NCBI RefSeq assembly: GCF_001955535.1
Contig: NZ_MPVN01000010.1
Location: forward strand, 1 to 64,000
Source of the DNA: Paenibacillus sp. FSL H7-0326
GTDB taxonomy: Bacteria > Bacillota > Bacilli > Paenibacillales > Paenibacillaceae
Direction: 5' to 3'
Length of the DNA stretch: 64,000 bases
Part shown: positions 62,111 through 64,000 of the stretch, one piece after another
How the letters are laid out: the number at the start of each line of letters is the position of its first letter
Numbering within the stretch: the first letter of the stretch is position 1
Position numbers and translations under genes: made by a program
The notes under the pieces: generated by a model
Databases searched by the model: none
What the model saw: only the letters and a program-made list of their open reading frames with translations
Told to the model about the DNA's origin: nothing

Positions 62111-63814
62111 ATGGTTAGAAAGCGTATCTCAGCAATGATGGTGTTATTAGCCCTGATGATGTGCTGGGCGTTAGCGGCTTGTTCCGGCAACACAGGCACC
62201 TCGAGTGAAGCCACTGCTGAGGTTCCATCGAACTCGAGCCCCAAACCCATCGAGGCAGATTCTTCTCCAATGAAGTCTTCCCCGGATGAGCCAGCCTGGA
62301 AGCTGGACACGGCACCTATTACATTTGACTGGTACATCAATTTTGATTGGTTCACCAGCAAGTGGGGAGGTAACGTAGTATCCGATTATATAACGAAAAA
62401 GACAGGAGTCAGCCTGAACTTTATCGTGCCTGCCGGCGATGCCAGCGAGAAGCTGAACACGATGATGGCAGCGAGGTCACTCCCTGACTTCATCACACTG
62501 GCCTGGTACGAGGATTCCGTACAGAAGTTGATCAATGGTGACATGGTTCTTCCGTTGAATGAACTGGCCGATCAGTATGATCCTTATTTCTTTAAAGTCG
62601 CAGACCCCGCGAAGCTTGGCTGGTACACACAGTCTAATGGGAATGTCTACGCCTACCCGAATGCCTCTTCATCCCCCGCGGATTATCATAAGTATGGTCC
62701 GTTATTTACATCTAATCAGACCTTTGTTGTTCGCAAAGACATGTATGAAGCACTTGGAAAGCCAGATATGAGCACACCGGAAGGGTTCTTGAGCGCACTT
62801 AAGGCTGCGAAAGAGAAGTTTCCGGAGGTAGACGGTCAGCCGCTTATTCCGATTGGTCTGCATGAATTTACGGAGACCGGCAATTATTCGCTGGAAGAGT
62901 ACCTTCAGAACTTCTTGGCTATTCCACAGCAGAAGAACGGTAAACTATACGATCGTAGAAGTGATCCTACCTATCTAAAATGGCTGAAGGTGTTTCGCCA
63001 AGCACATGAGGATGGGCTGATCCCTACAGATGTATATATTGATGAGAAACGGCTGGAAAAGGATGAGAAAATAGCGAAAGGCCGCTACTTCGCCATGCTC
63101 TATCAGTGGTCTGACTTTTCAGAGATTAATCAAGCCTTATATAAGAAGGACCCGAATAAAGTATATATCGCGATTGATGGTCCGGCGAATGATGCACATG
63201 ATCCCCCAACCCTTGCAGGAAATGGTGTCTCCGGCTGGACGGTGACGCTCATCTCGAAGGAGGTCAAGGATAAGGAGCGGGCGATTGCCTTCCTCAGTTA
63301 TTTGCTCAGCGAGGAGGGGAACCGGGATCTGTTCCTCGGAGAGAAGGGCGTTACTTACGATCGAATAGACGGTAAGGATCAGTTTCTGCCCGAGGTCTTG
63401 CAGCTGCTTAACACCGACCGTCAAGCGTTCGACAGCAAATATGGCGGTTCTTATATGTACTGGATGCTAATGGACACAAACAAGAATTTGGAATGGATGA
63501 CAGGAATGGATGCTGAACCTGCCAAGCAGATCTCGGATTGGACGAGGGGCAAGACGGTCAGCATGTCCGAATTTGAGAATCTGGATCCAGATCCAACGAC
63601 CAAGGAAGGGATTGCGGAAGGCAAGAATACGCGGCTCTGGGCGAAGACACTGCCGAAGCTGCTGATGGCGAAGTCAGATGCTGAATTCGATCAGCTATTC
63701 GCTGAATATATGAACACAATTACCGATGCGCCCGAATATGAAGCGATCATCGCTAGCCGCCAAGCAGCTTATGAACGAAATGTAGAGAAGCTGAGATCGA
63801 CACTTAATCCATAG
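62111..63814 (+). CDS. ABC transporter substrate-binding lipoprotein (LplA-like)
   Basis: A 567-residue extracellular solute-binding protein. The lipobox LAAC places the lipid on Cys24, followed by a Ser/Thr/Pro/Glu linker. The mature part begins ITFDWYINFDWFTSKWGGNV, and PDFITLAWYEDSVQKLI marks the long family typical of Paenibacillus, which binds oligosaccharides or glycans. GAGGTGAT lies before the ATG. The following gene is a sensor kinase, so this is the start of a second importer/sensor locus, with its permeases presumably beyond the window. Confidence 0.9.
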   Translation: MVRKRISAMMVLLALMMCWALAACSGNTGTSSEATAEVPSNSSPKPIEADSSPMKSSPDEPAWKLDTAPITFDWYINFDWFTSKWGGNVVSDYITKKTGVSLNFIVPAGDASEKLNTMMAARSLPDFITLAWYEDSVQKLINGDMVLPLNELADQYDPYFFKVADPAKLGWYTQSNGNVYAYPNASSSPADYHKYGPLFTSNQTFVVRKDMYEALGKPDMSTPEGFLSALKAAKEKFPEVDGQPLIPIGLHEFTETGNYSLEEYLQNFLAIPQQKNGKLYDRRSDPTYLKWLKVFRQAHEDGLIPTDVYIDEKRLEKDEKIAKGRYFAMLYQWSDFSEINQALYKKDPNKVYIAIDGPANDAHDPPTLAGNGVSGWTVTLISKEVKDKERAIAFLSYLLSEEGNRDLFLGEKGVTYDRIDGKDQFLPEVLQLLNTDRQAFDSKYGGSYMYWMLMDTNKNLEWMTGMDAEPAKQISDWTRGKTVSMSEFENLDPDPTTKEGIAEGKNTRLWAKTLPKLLMAKSDAEFDQLFAEYMNTITDAPEYEAIIASRQAAYERNVEKLRSTLNP

Positions 63815-63833
63815 TTCTTAGAGGGAGCAAGCT

Positions 63834-64000
63834 GTGAAACAGGAGATGGAATTTGCGGTCATCCGCAGGTTATTGAGGATACGTACCTTTTCATTTAAAT
63901 TTTCGCTTCAAGTCAAACTGATTCTGTCATTTGTCATCGTCATCTTCATACCCGTAATTCTATTCTCTTGGTACACACTGAATGAAGAGTCTGCCAGTGC
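63834..64000 (+). CDS. Sensor histidine kinase, N-terminal part (cut by window end)
   Basis: The frame opens at GTG 63834 with GAGGGAG before it and runs to the last base. It reads MKQEMEFAVIRRLLRIRTFS, then FKFSLQVKLILSFVIVIFIP with a transmembrane helix and SWYTLNEES. That is the usual start of YesM-like kinases (short basic tail, first helix, then sensor). An ATG at 63846 is an alternative start. It begins 19 bases behind the lipoprotein gene. Confidence 0.75.
   Translation, partial: MKQEMEFAVIRRLLRIRTFSFKFSLQVKLILSFVIVIFIPVILFSWYTLNEESAS

Overview
The window looks like a chromosomal segment of a Paenibacillus-type member of the Bacillales. The evidence is gene order: a 23S rRNA end followed by a tRNA cluster, hprK-lgt-ppaX-acyltransferase followed by a complete his operon led by hisZ, then rapZ-yvcK-whiA with an HPr-like gene, the CggR-controlled glycolytic operon, and secG-rnr with smpB-ssrA further on. 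Strong Gram-positive ribosome binding sites, intrinsic terminators, CtsR and CggR operators, and the many AraC/YesMN-type regulators fit the same assignment. I assign the lineage by synteny and family likeness only; no database search was possible.

Layout. 1-1.26 kb: 3' end of a 23S rRNA gene and eight tRNA genes (Ser, Met, Val, Thr, Asp, Phe, Tyr, Lys), with no 5S gene between them. 1.4-7.3 kb: a PucR/CdaR-type regulator, a MsmX/UgpC-type sugar ABC ATPase, then hprK, lgt, ppaX and a hexapeptide acyltransferase. 7.4-16.5 kb: hisZGDBHAF-hisIE-hisJ under one clear promoter, then prs with its own promoter. 16.6-25.2 kb: a TPR/HTH protein, trxB, ROK glucokinase, rapZ, yvcK, whiA, an HPr/Crh-like protein and a secreted SIMPL protein. 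25.2-34.4 kb: clpP (minus strand, with CtsR site), tRNA-Arg, cggR-gap-pgk-tpiA-gpmI-eno, a small YjfB-like gene and secG. 34.6-37.2 kb: RNase R with a long Gly/Arg/Lys-rich tail.

37.3-49.1 kb is a catabolic island set between rnr and smpB, genes that are usually close neighbours. It holds a YesMN-type two-component system on the minus strand, a sugar ABC importer without its own ATPase, a TIM-barrel isomerase, two Gfo/Idh/MocA oxidoreductases, and unusual NagB-like and NagA-like enzymes. It suggests uptake and breakdown of an amino-sugar compound, energised perhaps by the MsmX-type ATPase at 2.7 kb. smpB and tmRNA follow.

50.4-60 kb, just past ssrA, is an AT-rich accessory zone with scars of integration and duplication: a second, diverged copy of the ssrA 3' end and terminator, two decayed copies of one small gene, a duplicated 3' fragment of a choloylglycine-hydrolase-like gene, and a Doc toxin gene frameshifted inside its catalytic motif next to an intact antitoxin. 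It also carries several unrecognised secreted or repeat proteins. 60-64 kb: two overlapping LysR genes, a lipoprotein solute-binding protein, and the start of a sensor kinase that runs off the window.

The best candidates for something new are the amino-sugar island (37.3-49.1 kb), the two-repeat cysteine protein at 56.6-57.3 kb and the ssrA-linked decay zone. I do not see a complete defence system or CRISPR array.
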